A stretch of 64,000 nucleotides of DNA from Spongilla lacustris (GCA_949361645.1 OX442415.1:1620226-1684225); one strand, 5' to 3'. Counted from the first letter of the stretch, positions 1 through 11,595 are shown. Translations and numbers: made by a program. Notes: generated by a model not told the origin, from the letters alone.

Positions 1-79
1 ATTTACAAACATAAATGCAATGCCGTTCTCACAAAGTGCATGCTAAATATGGAGATAATTTTTGTATTTCCAATCATAA

Positions 80-160
80 TTCCTTTCCTTTTTACACCAC
101 CCTTGCCTTCAAATCCTATATACCAGTAACATTCTCAGAGAGAATGCTTTTATATTTACG
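80..160 (+). repeat. Fragment of a hairpin MITE (same family as 20281-20557)
   Basis: This stretch closely matches one arm of the palindromic element near 20.4 kb: it shares the TTCCTTTTTACACCACC block, the TCAAATCCTATATACCA block and the CTCAGAGAGAATG end. Only one arm is present, so this is a decayed or half copy. It lies downstream of the last visible NIDO exon, probably in an intron. Confidence 0.6.
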
Positions 161-293
161 GTCACATCCAAAGTGTCACTGAACTGAAAATTAGTACCCT
201 CATTTGTATAGAGAATCACAGTTATGGATCCATAAATTATGTGATGAATATGCTGCATTTTCTACCTTGCATTTGAGCTTGAGGCATATTTAC

Positions 294-572
294 CTTGTCT
301 GTATGGTTGGTATAGTAACCTACATGGTCCCATGTTGCAATGAATAGCCACAAAGGAGTAAAGTTTGGTCCAGTTAAGTTGGATGGGATGTCATTGACTG
401 CTTTTGCCAGAAGCGTAGACTTAGTTGTAGCTCTGTACCACACTTTGCCTGTACCTCTTGTGTCAACATCAGCAAAAAATGGCGCTATCATAGGTTTGCC
501 TTTTATTGGAAATGTAAGTGGAGTGTAATAACTATAAGCTTCATTAAAAGTCAAATCGCCATTGTTGTTCAC
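294..572 (-). CDS. NIDO-domain protein, second visible exon (gene continues off left edge)
   Basis: This exon is open throughout, 93 codons, phase 0 at both ends. It follows an acceptor CAG at 575-573 and ends at a donor GTAAAT beginning at 293. The product begins VNNNGDLTFNEAYSYY and continues with an APFFADVDTRGTG stretch and a later WDHVGYY motif. This is the pattern of the NIDO domain of nidogen, alpha-tectorin and SNED1-like proteins, which are secreted or membrane-anchored matrix proteins. It joins in frame to the exon at 1509-1694 to give a near-complete NIDO domain. Later exons would lie left of the window, so the full architecture (EGF, AMOP, sushi or VWD domains are common partners) is unknown. 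The family call rests on motif recognition. Confidence 0.82.
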
Positions 573-1508
573 CTGTAACGTATCACAAAAATAACGTAAT
601 AAATACCATTTGATTCATGCACATAATATTCCTTCTATAAGAATTGAAATAAACAAATGCATCAAGGGTTCTGTAATCATTGTAGTATGTAGTTAGCCTT
701 CCCTACTTCACCTTTTATTATTGTCATTGAACATTTTGGGGGGTTTTGAATTAATGATATTTACAATAGGGATGCCATATTGCATGACTACACTGTAGGT
801 CTGTGGGATATGTGTTTGGCCTAAAGTAACTAATGTGGCATTTTGCCTTGTGCCCATGGCCCAAGAAATGGCCCAATTCTTCTAGCTCTATAGCTGGTGC
901 AAGTGATTGATGGATGTCCAAGTTTCTTTGCATGTGGATGTAACCCACCTAGTAGGTGTTAATCTAATTGCCATTGAAGTTTGTCACTTTGCCACACCCT
1001 CAGTATTGAGTAATTCTGATCCTATGACTGATGTTAGTTGAAATACTTTCCTTGCACCTAACTCTAACCGGAGTCATCCTACTATCACTATGAAGGCCCT
1101 AAAATTACCTAAAGCTCACTAATGTGCATGACTTAACGCTGAAAATGATGATAAGGTTTTTTTTGTATGCAGTACACTCTCTACATGTATTTCATTGCAT
1201 GCACATCCATTTTCATTATTTGTATACTTGTTTCCCAATACATGTACATCCGCACAAGCTCTTGATTGAATTCGGCTGTAGAAATAAAATGAGCTAAAGT
1301 GTTGTTAATTAATTGGTTTGACAACAGTGCGCACAACAACAGGAATTAGATTACATGTACAGAGGGCGCACATTTATTTACATTCCCAATTACAGCCTGA
1401 ATAACAAAACGTCCCTTTAACCCTTTAAAGGTTCGCAGGCCCTGGGGCAGCCCATCAAGCTTCACTCTTATCGATACATACCGCTGTGTTTTTCAAACGT
1501 AGACTTAC

Positions 1509-1694
1509 GAAAATATTTGTGAATGAAGTTCCATAAAACAAAAAAGCTGTTGGTAGTGATATTGCACTAGACGTTCCATCATCACTAGGAGGCAATACAG
1601 AATCACCATGTTCTGATCCATATGAATAGAATGAACTCAGCGGGATTGCAGTTCCAAATGGAGTGCACAGCATCAATATTAAACCACACACTGC
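1509..1694 (-). CDS. NIDO-domain protein, upstream exon with signal-peptide-like start
   Basis: The exon runs from after an acceptor CAG (1697-1695, preceded by a pyrimidine-rich stretch) to a donor GTAAGT starting at 1508. It has 62 codons in phase 0. It begins with a hydrophobic stretch (AVCGLILMLCTPFGTAIP) that looks like the end of a secretion signal, then FYSYGSEHGDSVLPPSDDG and ISLPTAFLFYGTSF, the usual N-terminal half of a NIDO domain. Joined to the exon at 294-572 it reads through the expected ...TNIF-VNNNGDL... junction. The initiator could be the internal Met in the hydrophobic stretch or lie in an upstream exon; I could not settle which. The 936-bp intron between the two exons shows nothing else recognisable. 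Confidence 0.8.
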
Positions 1695-1804
1695 CTGAAA
1701 TTGGACGATATGCAATTAATATATTAATATTCATTCTACCTATGCCGCATAAATTTTCTTCAACTAACCTGCCTATACGTATACAAGCCGCTTAACCCTT
1801 TGCC

Positions 1805-1912
1805 CGCCACGGGCATATATATATGCCCTCCTAGGTAGACCGCCACGGGCATATATATATGCCCTCCTAGGTAGACCGCCACGGGCATATTTATATACAT
1901 TTGCGGGTGGCG
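1805..1912. repeat. 36-bp tandem repeat with palindromic core
   Basis: About 2.7 copies of a 36-bp unit start at 1805, 1841 and 1877. Each of the first two units contains the palindrome GGGCATATATATATGCCC followed by TCCTAGGTAGAC; the third diverges after the GGGCATAT. The array is directly followed by a CAGGCCCGTAGCCAGG sequence at 1921, a terminal motif that recurs near many poly-G elements in this window. Confidence 0.75.
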
Positions 1913-1920
1913 CCTTTTCG

Positions 1921-1960
1921 CAGGCCCGTAGCCAGGTTTTGTGTTGGGGAGGTGCAAAGC
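1921..1960. repeat. MITE-type terminal motif CAGGCCCGTAGCCAGG
   Basis: The motif recurs, sometimes inverted, at 3884, about 29500, 46668, 61207 and 61845, usually beside GTGCAATTGCACCC or a poly-G/C tract. This is typical of hAT-like MITE ends in invertebrate genomes. Only one terminus is clear here, so the element boundaries are not defined. Confidence 0.4.
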
Positions 1961-2169
1961 AGGCTATAAGTGGACTAATGCAATCAGTGGTGTAGCCTGG
2001 ATGATATATGTATGTATGGTAGGGCTCACACTGCCAGATGCACGATTTGTATGAAATTGAGAAAGCCCCGGGAAAGGTGCACCCCTCCTGCCCAACTAGG
2101 GGGCAATGCTCCCGAATCAGGGTCTGGGGCTCTGAGGCAACACTTGTTTGATGCATAACCAGACTGTGC

Positions 2170-2278
2170 ATAACCCTTTGGGTACCAAGGGTATATTTAT
2201 ATACTATATATTACAGCCCAATGTTCATGATAGCAGACATGGATGTACAACAGTAACTCCATTCTGTTCTTGAATATG
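2170..2278. repeat. Dispersed repeat, second copy at about 4168-4300
   Basis: The segment starting CCTTTGGGTACCAAGGG and ending GTAACTCCATTCTGTTCTT is found again at about 4168-4300 in the same orientation with small differences. It directly abuts the foldback element that follows. Its function is unknown. Confidence 0.6.
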
Positions 2279-2292
2279 GGTACATACCGGTA

Positions 2293-3086
2293 CAATGAGT
2301 TAAGTAGGAGGAGGAATATGTTACATGCATAAACTAATTATAGCAAGTAGTACAACTCTTCAAATTTCAGCAACACTACATAAACTGTTACCAGTACATC
2401 CCACAGGTCATATGCTACGTGTGCAGATTTTTTATGTGGGAGAAACTGTTGACAGTTTGTGGAGCAAATCATATATATGTACAGTACTTGAGTGACATGC
2501 AAAAGATACATGTAATATACATGCACAAGGTATACCATCTACATAATGGTATCATTATTATACACATCTGGCACCCAAAGAGATAAACTACAAAACATTG
2601 AGTCAGTTCCATGCATATATGAAAAAAACTGCCAGATTGCCTGTGAGCACACATGATTGTAAGCTTAGATTCCACTAGTGCAATGCATGATTTGTTCACA
2701 TTTGAAAACAAGTCAGAACCAAGCAGATAGTAACTGTAACAGGCATCTTTTTGTATGGAGCACTCCTTAACTCTTTGGGTGCCAAGATGTGCATAATAAT
2801 GATATAATTATGTACATGGTATACCTTGTGCATGTACATTACATGTATCAAATAATGTTTGCATGTCACTCAAGTACTACGGTACATGTATATGATTTGC
2901 TCCACAAAAAAACTGTCAACTACTTGCATGTGTTTCTCCCACATAAAAATCTGCACACGTAGCATATGACCGGTGGGATGCACTGGTAACAGTTTGTGTA
3001 GTGTTGCTGAAATTTGAAGAGTTGTACTACTTGCTATGATTAGTTTGTGCATGTACCATATTCCTCCTCCTACTTAACTCATTGCA
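2293..3086. mobile_element. Foldback element, arms about 290-320 bp
   Basis: The sequence from about 2293 to 2585 is repeated in inverted orientation from about 3086 back to 2768, with a spacer of about 180 bp. The outer ends read AATGAGTTAAGTAGGAGGAGG and its complement; the inner ends are GGCACCCAAAGAG and CTCTTTGGGTGCC. No coding capacity is visible. The symmetry suggests a foldback or MITE-like DNA element. A target duplication was not identified. Confidence 0.65.
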
Positions 3087-3239
3087 CCCATCTTCAATGT
3101 CACGGTCGGTCTTGCTCTTGTTTCTATATGCGTTAGACTTTTAATATTAGCGGTTGACCACTTCAGCCATACTCCAGCTGTTCGAGACGATGCGCATCAA
3201 ATGGAAACGAAGATAAAGCACATCGCGAAAGGAATAGTA

Positions 3240-3560
3240 AGGGCATTTTCCTAGTTGAGGTTCCGTCATTAGTATTCATTGCTACTACTACGGATTCGAG
3301 GTTTTCCTATCGCTCTGTGACTCATGAATATAGTTAGCACACCGATGGACATAATTCAAGAGGTCAAAAATAATAGAGGCCAAATCTCGTTTGAGCGTTG
3401 AAAACTCATCGCGGCATTTTCCTAGTTGAGGTTCCGTATTAGTATTCATTGCTACTACTACGGATTCGAGGTTTTCCTATCGTTCTGTGACTCATGAATA
3501 TAATTAGCAATTCAAGAGGTCAAAAATAATAGATTGCTGGTTTCAGCGTTGAAAACTCAT
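3240..3560. repeat. Tandem duplication of about 170 bp
   Basis: Two adjacent near-identical units share GCATTTTCCTAGTTGAGG, the ATTCATTGCTACTACTACGG block and GTTTTCCTATCG, and both end near GCGTTGAAAACTCATCGC. The second unit lacks about 20 bp of the first. No gene is seen. A poly-C tract follows at about 3620-3640. Confidence 0.7.
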
Positions 3561-4371
3561 CGCTAACAGGGTAAAGCTTCTTGCCTCAGCTCAACCTCAC
3601 CGGCCGCCGATCCCCTCTCCCCCCCCCCCCCCCCCCCCCATCAGTACCCCCGCCGCCTCACCCGCGCCTACCCCCGCCTATTTTAACTACGTGCACTAAA
3701 AAGGGCAACTAACGCAGTCCGTTGTACACCCTCACCTTAATCAGCAGCCGTGCCGCATACGAACATCGCGCGGGTCAGGGCGCCGAGCTCAGCCGCTATA
3801 TTTTGCTCCACTAATGGCTAACAAAAACTATTGTACTGTAGGCACTAGCCTAACCGTGTGCTGAGCTCAACAGCATCTCTAGCCAGGCCCGTAGCCAGGG
3901 GGGTGCAAACGGGTGCAATTGCACCCCCCCACTGGATGCAAGGTCCACTTGGCAGGCTATGAATATTATTCACTTGATTGTTCATTGCAGTACAATCTAC
4001 ACATATTTGAATGACAACTGCCAGGTACCTCTGGTGTCTGAAATGTATATTGTGCACGTGTGCATGTAAGAGCACTGGTACAATCTAAATGTAGGATCGG
4101 AAAGATGCATCGTGCATGGAGCTCCCTATCTAGTACCCCAGTCCGGCATTCCCTCCTATATTCAATTTATTTAGCCCTTTGGGTGCCAAGGGCATATTTA
4201 CTCAGTATATATATAAATACTACATATCACAGTCCAATGTCCATGATATCAGGACATACATGTAAATGGATGTACAACAGTAACTCCATTCTGTTCTTAT
4301 AGTCGTCCTGATTACCTTAGCAGAGCTGCCAATTCTCGACCGTTTGAAGCGACATGAACTCGACGTTCCAA

Positions 4372-4807
4372 CAGGGGCGGATACAGGATTTCAGACAAGG
4401 GGGGGTTGTTAATCAATAAAAAGACGAGCGGGGGGTGCTGTCCGCTTTCGGGCGATTCTACGAGCGGGGGGGGGGGGGGAGGGGGGGGGGGAGGGGGGTG
4501 CTGTCCGCTTTCGGCCGATTCTACGAGCGGGGGGGGGGGGGGGTGTGCTGTCCGCTTTCAGCCGATCGATTCTACGAGCGGGGGGGGGGGGGGGGGGTGC
4601 TGTCCGCTTTCAGCCGATCGATTCTACGAGCGGGGGGGGGGGGGGGGGGTGCTGTCCGCGTGCGTGCAAAACGCAAGGTTTTTGGACAAAAGAGGGGGTT
4701 GTAAACCCCAAAACCCCCTAAAACTGCGTGCAAAAAAAAAGGAATTTGGACAAAAGGGGGGGTTGCAACCCCCAAAACCCCCCCCCCCCCCCCTGTATCC
4801 GCCCCTG
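4372..4807. mobile_element. hAT-like MITE with G-rich internal minisatellite
   Basis: The element is bounded by a perfect 16-bp terminal inverted repeat, CAGGGGCGGATACAGG at 4372 and its complement ending at 4807. It is flanked by a 6-bp direct repeat TTCCAA (4366-4371 and 4808-4813). The 436-bp interior holds about five copies of a unit reading TGCTGTCCGCTTTC..GATT with GAGCG and a long G-run. No transposase is encoded. CAGxGGCGGATCCAG-type ends are common in invertebrate hAT MITEs, and similar ends occur here near 36893 and 62040-62060. Confidence 0.75.
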
Positions 4808-4813
4808 TTCCAA

Positions 4814-6509
4814 GCATTACGAAAATCGAGCGGAATGAGTTCCAACACCACAATCGGGATAGTAGAACCCCTTTCTGACTCACATGGAGAAGATTAGCTC
4901 GATTGTACGCGCCGTTTAGTCAAAAAGGCCCAAGGCGCGAATGATACGCTCCAATAATAAAATTCAATTTATACAGCTCTGGCGTATAGCGTAATTATTG
5001 TAACAACTTCCAGTTACGTCAAAGGGTTAAATTCAAATCATGAAAGTTATTGGACCTTAGAAACATTAGAATGGCACAAGTAAAATAAAAATACATAACG
5101 TTGAAACTAGTAATCCGGAGTGCTGTTTCTTCAAAATCCACGTTATAGAATACCATTTCTTTCCAGATATGATTCAACAGGTATGCCGTTTAATTAAAGA
5201 CGAGCCATTTTTTCTTCCGGGTGATGTGTGTGTATGGGTTCTCTATAGTATAAATTTTGAACGTACCGCATACATGCCAGGTACAAAAATACGTTTAATT
5301 TTAAAAGGTACTGTATGACCCACCATATGTCGTCCACTGTAGAGGAACGTCGATACTCTAACACAAAATAATTATATAAATAATTATAATTATAATATAT
5401 TGTATCAATTAATGCATAGATTGGGTGAGTTGATATCAATGTATACGTCACAGGATGTGGGTATAAAGTTGATATATAAATCAACATTTCCGCTGATGAC
5501 AAACTCTCGCATGACTTCTTTTTAAAGGTCAAATCTCATAAGCATACGTGTATATACATATCAATAGGTACTGGTATACATAACAATTTAATTGTTAATC
5601 GTATCTCATTGTGTTCCTTTGGACGACGTGGTGGGGGTCTGCAAAGGTTACACGGAACGTACGGTTTGGGCCACAGGGAAAGGGAATGCGTGTGTTACAA
5701 AGTTGTCAGGCTATGGTTTGGAACGTCTCCAATGGCGGGTTTCAGTTTACTAGGAAAACGTCATGTTTATGTAGAGATCACAAGGTAACTAACGCGGATC
5801 TAGAGCGCGCTATAGCGAAACAACATCTTAAAACCTATAATGAAATACATTCATCAGTTCAACGCGACCCATCCATTTTGTGCTGTCAGGCCACATGCAC
5901 CTAATTCTCTTCATTTGGAAGACGCGCGACTCCTTTTCTTTGACCGGGACCATATTCTAGGATCCAGTGATCACCCCCCTCCCTCCTGGATAATTTGACT
6001 CCATCATGCATGTACAAGTCACATGTTAGCATGCTGTCAAATTGCAAGAATTTAAGGTTTTTATATCATGCGACCAGTTGTTCCGGGCCAAATGTTTTTT
6101 CTACAGAAACGCAGGCTCTTTGTGGAACAGAAAGTGTACCGGGAGTCGGGAAGTGCAAAACACATCAAACACTTGCCGGACAAATTTTTTCTCTCATGAG
6201 ATGCATTTTCGGATCAAACTGCTTAAATATACGGCTGTCTGCCGCTAGGTTATTCATCATAAGTGTACACTTCATATTTAAGTGCCACAGCTACGGGTGC
6301 ATGCATGGATTACATTTGCAATGGCGGTGGCAAAAGTCGAGAACGCTGTATAATCAGCAGGTAGTATTACGATGGAGTGAATACATTGAGGTAATTCACA
6401 ACTTGACAATGACTCTTTTGTGTTCAACCATCTCACCTGGATCTTGTATTGTATATAGCTTGCGTTTCGGTGCGATAGATCAACTGGGAGTTCATACATT
6501 CTGCGCGCG
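4814..6509. other. No recognisable gene
   Basis: Short open frames occur (for example about 97 codons at 5611-5904, followed by a GTAACT that could be a donor), but none resembles a known protein and none links to a neighbour. From about 6030 on, the sequence is the first copy of a diverged tandem duplication whose second copy starts near 8950. Confidence 0.5.
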
Positions 6510-6517
6510 AGCCACAC

Positions 6518-7638
6518 TAGGGTGTGTAACCGGTTATCAGGTTATTCGGGTTATTCGGATATTCGCAAAAACCTATCCGTTCGAATAGTAATTTAGCATT
6601 ACTCGGAAAAATCGATTATTGGATTTGTTCTATTCGAAATAACCGGTTTGTGAATCTCCATTCGGAGGTACTTAGGTATTCGTCGTCCGCATCGACAATT
6701 CGCCCATTATTCGAATACCTTTTTATGACGATATCCGGATACGCGTTTACGATATTACACGTACGATAATAATAACATCTAATTTGAAACGTAACATTAA
6801 GTAACGTCACTATTGTTACTATTTATATATACGTGGGGACGACGTACGGGCAGTAATTCGAACTAGCCAACAGATCTCCCTCTTCACGAGTCATGACGAC
6901 GGACAGCTCCAGCTACAGATCAAAGTTAGTTTGCTTAGTGCATTTCGGGCAGTAATTCGAACTAGCCAACAGATCAGATCTCCCTCTTCACAAGTCATGA
7001 CGACGGACAGCTCCAGCTACAGATCAAAGTTAGTTCGCTTAGTGCATTTCGAACTAGCTGGTTTCTTGCATCACTCTCTCTCTGAGCTGATATTGCCGCG
7101 ATCGTACTAACTCGCGATGGTGAAATGGAGGCTACATGGCCGGTGGTGCGTAAACTACATCTGTGGTTCTACTCTTTTGGCATCGGGTGCGATTTGAAGG
7201 TAGACCTCAGCGTGGCCACGCTAACTTAGGTCAGGACACGCCCATCTAGGTATGTGGTTAGGCCAAGCGATGTGGGTAGCTGTGGATGCATGCTGTACTG
7301 ATCTGGTGTAATGTGGGTAGTTGTAGGAGGGTGTCTGACCAGTGTGATGGGGGTAGCTATGGTTGTGTGCCTCATGAGGGCATCTGGTGTTATGGTTTAG
7401 CTGTAGGAGGGTCTCTGGTGTGATGTGTACATTTAGGTGGCTCAGTGAGCTGAAAACCTGAATAACCTAGGTATTCGGCAGGCAAATTGTCAAAACCTAT
7501 TCGGAAAAATCGATTTTCTTTTTTAAAGTATTCGGAAAAATCGATTTTCAGATCCAGAAAAACCTGAAAAATCGATTAGTGTTTTTAAAGTATTCGGAAA
7601 AATCGATTTTCATTATTCAAGGGAGGTTACACACCCTA
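6518..7638. mobile_element. Non-autonomous hAT element with perfect 8-bp TSD
   Basis: The 14-bp terminal inverted repeat TAGGGTGTGTAACC opens the element at 6518 and closes it, inverted, at 7638. The identical 8-bp sequence AGCCACAC flanks it (6510-6517 and 7639-7646), the target duplication length expected of hAT transposition. The 1,121-bp interior has no transposase. It contains repeated subterminal motifs (TATTCGGAAAAATCGATT several times near 7500-7610; TTATTCGG near 6540) and an internal tandem duplication of about 100 bp (about 6848-6940 and 6946-7040). Confidence 0.88.
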
Positions 7639-9796
7639 AGCCACACCTGTCTTGTACAAACAAATTAAATGGAACGCCAAATTACATAATCCTCGTTCGC
7701 AGTGCCGGATCATACTTATCGAATCATAATATGCTGCAAACACCTGTTGGATAGTGAGTTACTGAATTTGGATCATCATCCGCTATGTTACCTAGGGCTG
7801 TGTTTGGCATATTGTTATACGGATCAAGATCACAATGCTAACCTACTTGATGCAGGAAGATGCGCTATACGTACTCAAAGCGACAGGTAATTTCGAATTG
7901 GTACTCTTTAATTGCTACCTTGATCGCAGAACACGACGTTTATTGCTAAAATGTTCTTCTCCAACAATAATAGTAGTAGCGCGTTAATGGGACAAAAGAC
8001 GCACTTAGACATTGCCATTGTCAAACAAACATTGTTGTTTGTTGCGGATATCAAAGTAAATAAACATGATAGCAAGGTAATTAAAGGTGTGCGCATATGT
8101 ATTTTCAGATACCATAAGGTAAAATATATACAATCAGTGTGGATATATTTAGCTATATCCCCTACTCAGCACACTATACACACTTGCGTAGTCATGAAAG
8201 GAAATGGTTGTTTGAGTGTGAGTCACAATATTAGGTAAGGACATATTGAGGTTGCACCTAATTAATGCACACCCAAAATCTGTGGTTACTATCGTGTTTA
8301 AAGTCTAAGTCTTGCACCTATAGGACTTGATATCCAAGCTACATATATATAGTAGCATTTCCGTCTTCCCAGCTTACCAAATAGCGATGACCATCCCTAC
8401 ATTGCTGTATGAATGAGAGGGTCTTGTGCAGAGTTCCAATTTGATGCCTGATTAAAAATTCTTTACCTCAATCAAAGTGTTGGATGTGACATATATAGTG
8501 GCACATTTTAAGGATTACCAACTTAATATACCAGAGAATGCCACTGCATTGTTATACATATACAAAGGCATTTGATAGTCCATATAGCTCCTGAACAGCA
8601 ACTATTGAAGGTGATGTGATATGGCTCGCTTGCCATACTGTTTATTTATGTGAGGGCATTGCAAGTCTGCGCATTGAGGGGAACCCTCGACAACTGCATC
8701 AACCGTTGGCCCATGTAGTCGCTGTTTAGAAGGAAAAAAAAACAACACCCGCAAACAGTATAAAAATGCATGTACATGTACAGGTGGTATACGGCTAGCT
8801 ATGGACACACAAACACAGGCACAATCTAGCGCTTTGAGTTTGATTAATGTAGCACATCGTAATCAAGTAGCAGTGTGATCTTGATCTATATAGCAATAAG
8901 CCAAACACATCCAGAGATCTCCAGGTATATAACATAGCCGAACACATGTACCTGTACAAGTCACACGTCATAGCATGCAATAACACTGTCTCAAGAACTT
9001 GAGCATTTTGTAAGCAACATAAAATTCTTTGTGGAAGACAATTCAAACTGTATGCATTGACATTCTGGAAGTGCAAAACACATTTTTCTCTAATTACTGC
9101 AGCAGATGCATTTTCGGATCAGACTGCTTAATCACATAGATGTCTGTTAGGTTATTTATAGTAAGTGTCCACTTCATAAGTGTAATAACTGCGGGTGCAT
9201 GGAATACATGTGTGATCGGTGGCAAAAATTCAGAACGCTTTTTAATTGACCGCATGAATGTTGCTGTAATCAGCAAGTAGTATTATACGTATTACGATGC
9301 CTGAGCTGCTTGATGAAGATGCGCAAAAATAAACTCAAAACGCTAGCTGATTTCGAATTGGTACTCTTTAATTGCTATCTACCTTGACTGCAGAATATTT
9401 ATCACTAAACTGTTCTGTTGCAACCTGACAATAATAGTAGCGAATGACGCACTTATAGGTATTGTCTATTGTTAAACAAACATTGTTGTTTGTTGGGGAT
9501 GTCAAGGTAAATAAACATGAGGAAGTAATTAAAGGTGTACGCATATGTATTTTTAACCCAGATACCATAAGGACAATAATTAATCTAACCCCTACTATAC
9601 ACATTGTGATGTCAAATTGGTTTTACATGTAGTTATGAAAGGAAATGGTTGTTTGAGTTTGAGTCACGATATTAGGTAGGGAGTAGACATATATTGTGGC
9701 TGCACCTAATTAATGCACACCCAAAAGCAGTGGTTGCTATCAAGTTTAATGTCATGCACCTATAAGACTTAATACATAGGCTACATTTCTGCCTTG

Positions 9797-9840
9797 CCCC
9801 ACCCCACCCCCACCCCACCCCACCCCCACACCCCCCAAAA
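9797..9840. repeat. CCCCA-type low-complexity tract
   Basis: This is a run of CCCCACCCCACCCCC-like repeats of about 45 bp with no other content. Confidence 0.7.
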
Positions 9841-9863
9841 ATAACCCCACACAAGCTGACCAT

Positions 9864-11090
9864 TAGGTGATGACCATCCCTACATTATTGCATGCATGAT
9901 AGAAGGTCTTCTGTGGAGCGCCAATTTGATGATTCAAAATTCCTTACGTCAATCAAAGTGTTGGATTTGACATACATAGTAGCATAATGTGGAGTGCTAG
10001 AGAGGCAGGCTCACCAACTTAATATATGCCATACTCTTTATTTAAGTCAAAAAATGAGGATTGTTGGCCCATATGCATGCAAGGCATAGTCAGTGGTTCT
10101 TACCGAATTGTACGGGTGGCTGAACCTTCACCTGGTTTCGAGGTAATGCAATTGCCATCCTTTCCCGTAGCATCAGTCAAAATGATGATATAGTAAGCAT
10201 TTTGTTTACATTGTGTGTAGTCTAGTTGTATGTTTATATATCAGTGTATTTATGTACATGTATTAATCCAATAATAATAAGGAAATATCTGCAAGCAATA
10301 GAATAGCGAAATATGGCGAATGGCACATACATGTATCATAGGCCATACTAACAGTGCTACTCTGATCCCTCCCAACTATTCAGGTGGTCCCCATTGGAGC
10401 TCATCCACCATGCCACTGCCAAAAGCTAGGTTACCTAGCCACCTAGACACATCATAAATTTATTATATTATATATATATATTTATATATAATTATATGGT
10501 TTGTATGTTACATGGTTCAAAATATTATAGATCTGATGCCAGAAATAAGGCAAACGCAGAAATATACACACATGTATGATTTCCCAGTTATACAGGTGCA
10601 TCCCAGTAGAGAATAATCCTGTTAGACAGACTAAGCTAGATCTAAGATATCCCTTCCTGGAATGACCTAAATGCATACCACCATTGATACACAACAACAC
10701 TCAGTTTTCTAGATCTTGCCCACTGCAGGTTGGCCCTAATACTATACCTTCCAAGAGCTGAGTGGTGGAGTTGTCAAACTATAGTAACAGATATTTGAAC
10801 CAAGCACACACAATGTGAAAGAGAATGATGGATAATTAGACAATCACCTACATCTTGTACTGTACTTTGTGACATGTTTTACCACCTGTCTTGCCGTAAT
10901 GAGTTAGCAAATACTCTGAAACGGCATAGCTATGCCAAGTCTGGTGACTGTAATCTGCCAAATGCTCAGCCAGGCATCCCATGCAAGCTAAACTTTCAGC
11001 TTGGCCTGACAGATTGGAATAAGTGGACAAAGGAAATTGTCACACCAAAGTGAATATGGTTTTATTATGCTGATGTTGTATAACCTCTTC
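9864..11090. other. No recognisable gene
   Basis: The sequence is AT-rich with an ATATATA tract near 10460-10495. No coding pattern, RNA gene or transposon end could be supported. Confidence 0.4.
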
Positions 11091-11094
11091 ATGG

Positions 11095-11595
11095 GCTTGG
11101 ACAAATTTTACCCTGACTCAGTTAGAAAACTTTTTACGTTATCAATTGTGTGTGTTATGGGCAGTTCTATTCAGACATGTAGCATTATGATAAATTTGAT
11201 CATACATGTGAAGTGTTTTTTTTTTATGCATGGACCCTGCTGGCAGGGACGCACCAACCACAGAATCAACAGCTGATATTGATGTTTTGAACTTGATGCA
11301 CGCATACTAAGCATCAGGGCCAAGAGCACCAGAGGTCTCAGTTGCAATGGTGAGATCTGGACCGCAGTACCTATGCCTGACCAACAGCTTAAAGGATAGT
11401 TTGAGCACTGATTGATATCTTCTTTTTCTTTGGCATCCCTGCCAGCAGGGTCCGTGCTTAAAAAAAAAAAAAAACACTTCACATGTGTGATCAAATTTAT
11501 CATAATGCTACATGTCAGAATAGAACTGCCCATAACACACACAATTGATAACGTAAATAGCTTTCTAACTGAGTCAGGGTAAAATTTGTCCAAGC
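11095..11595. mobile_element. Inverted-repeat (foldback) insertion
   Basis: The arm at 11095-11252 (GCTTGGACAAATTTTACCC ... CCTGCTGGCAGGGA) is matched in inverted orientation at 11443-11595. The spacer is about 190 bp. Both arms carry a homopolymer run (T in the left arm, A in the right) and the CACTTCACATGT-type block. It directly abuts the integrase relic at 11600 and probably interrupts that retroelement. No transposase frame is present. Confidence 0.65.

Larger units (their letters stand above)
6030..10020. repeat. Diverged tandem duplication (two units)
   Basis: Sequence at about 6090-6380 recurs at about 9010-9295 (shared GGAAGTGCAAAACACAT, AGATGCATTTTCGGATCA and CAGTAGTATTACGATG-like blocks). 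Sequence at about 7895-8560 recurs at about 9355-10020 (shared GTACTCTTTAATTGCTA and CAAACATTGTTGTTTGTTG). The first unit additionally contains the hAT element at 6518-7638, absent from the second. Parts look exon-like (open frame at 7702-7890 ending before GTAATT) but I recognise no protein, and the second unit is decayed. Confidence 0.6.

Noticed and set aside
1805..1912. CRISPR-like array
   Set aside because: The 36-bp units are contiguous with no spacers, and the genome is eukaryotic.
4406..4897. Glycine-rich 163-codon frame
   Set aside because: It is the translation of the G-run minisatellite inside the MITE at 4372-4807; the inverted ends explain the sequence better.
5611..5904. 97-codon frame ending near a possible donor
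   Set aside because: No recognised domain, no compatible partner exon, and other frames are open for similar lengths.
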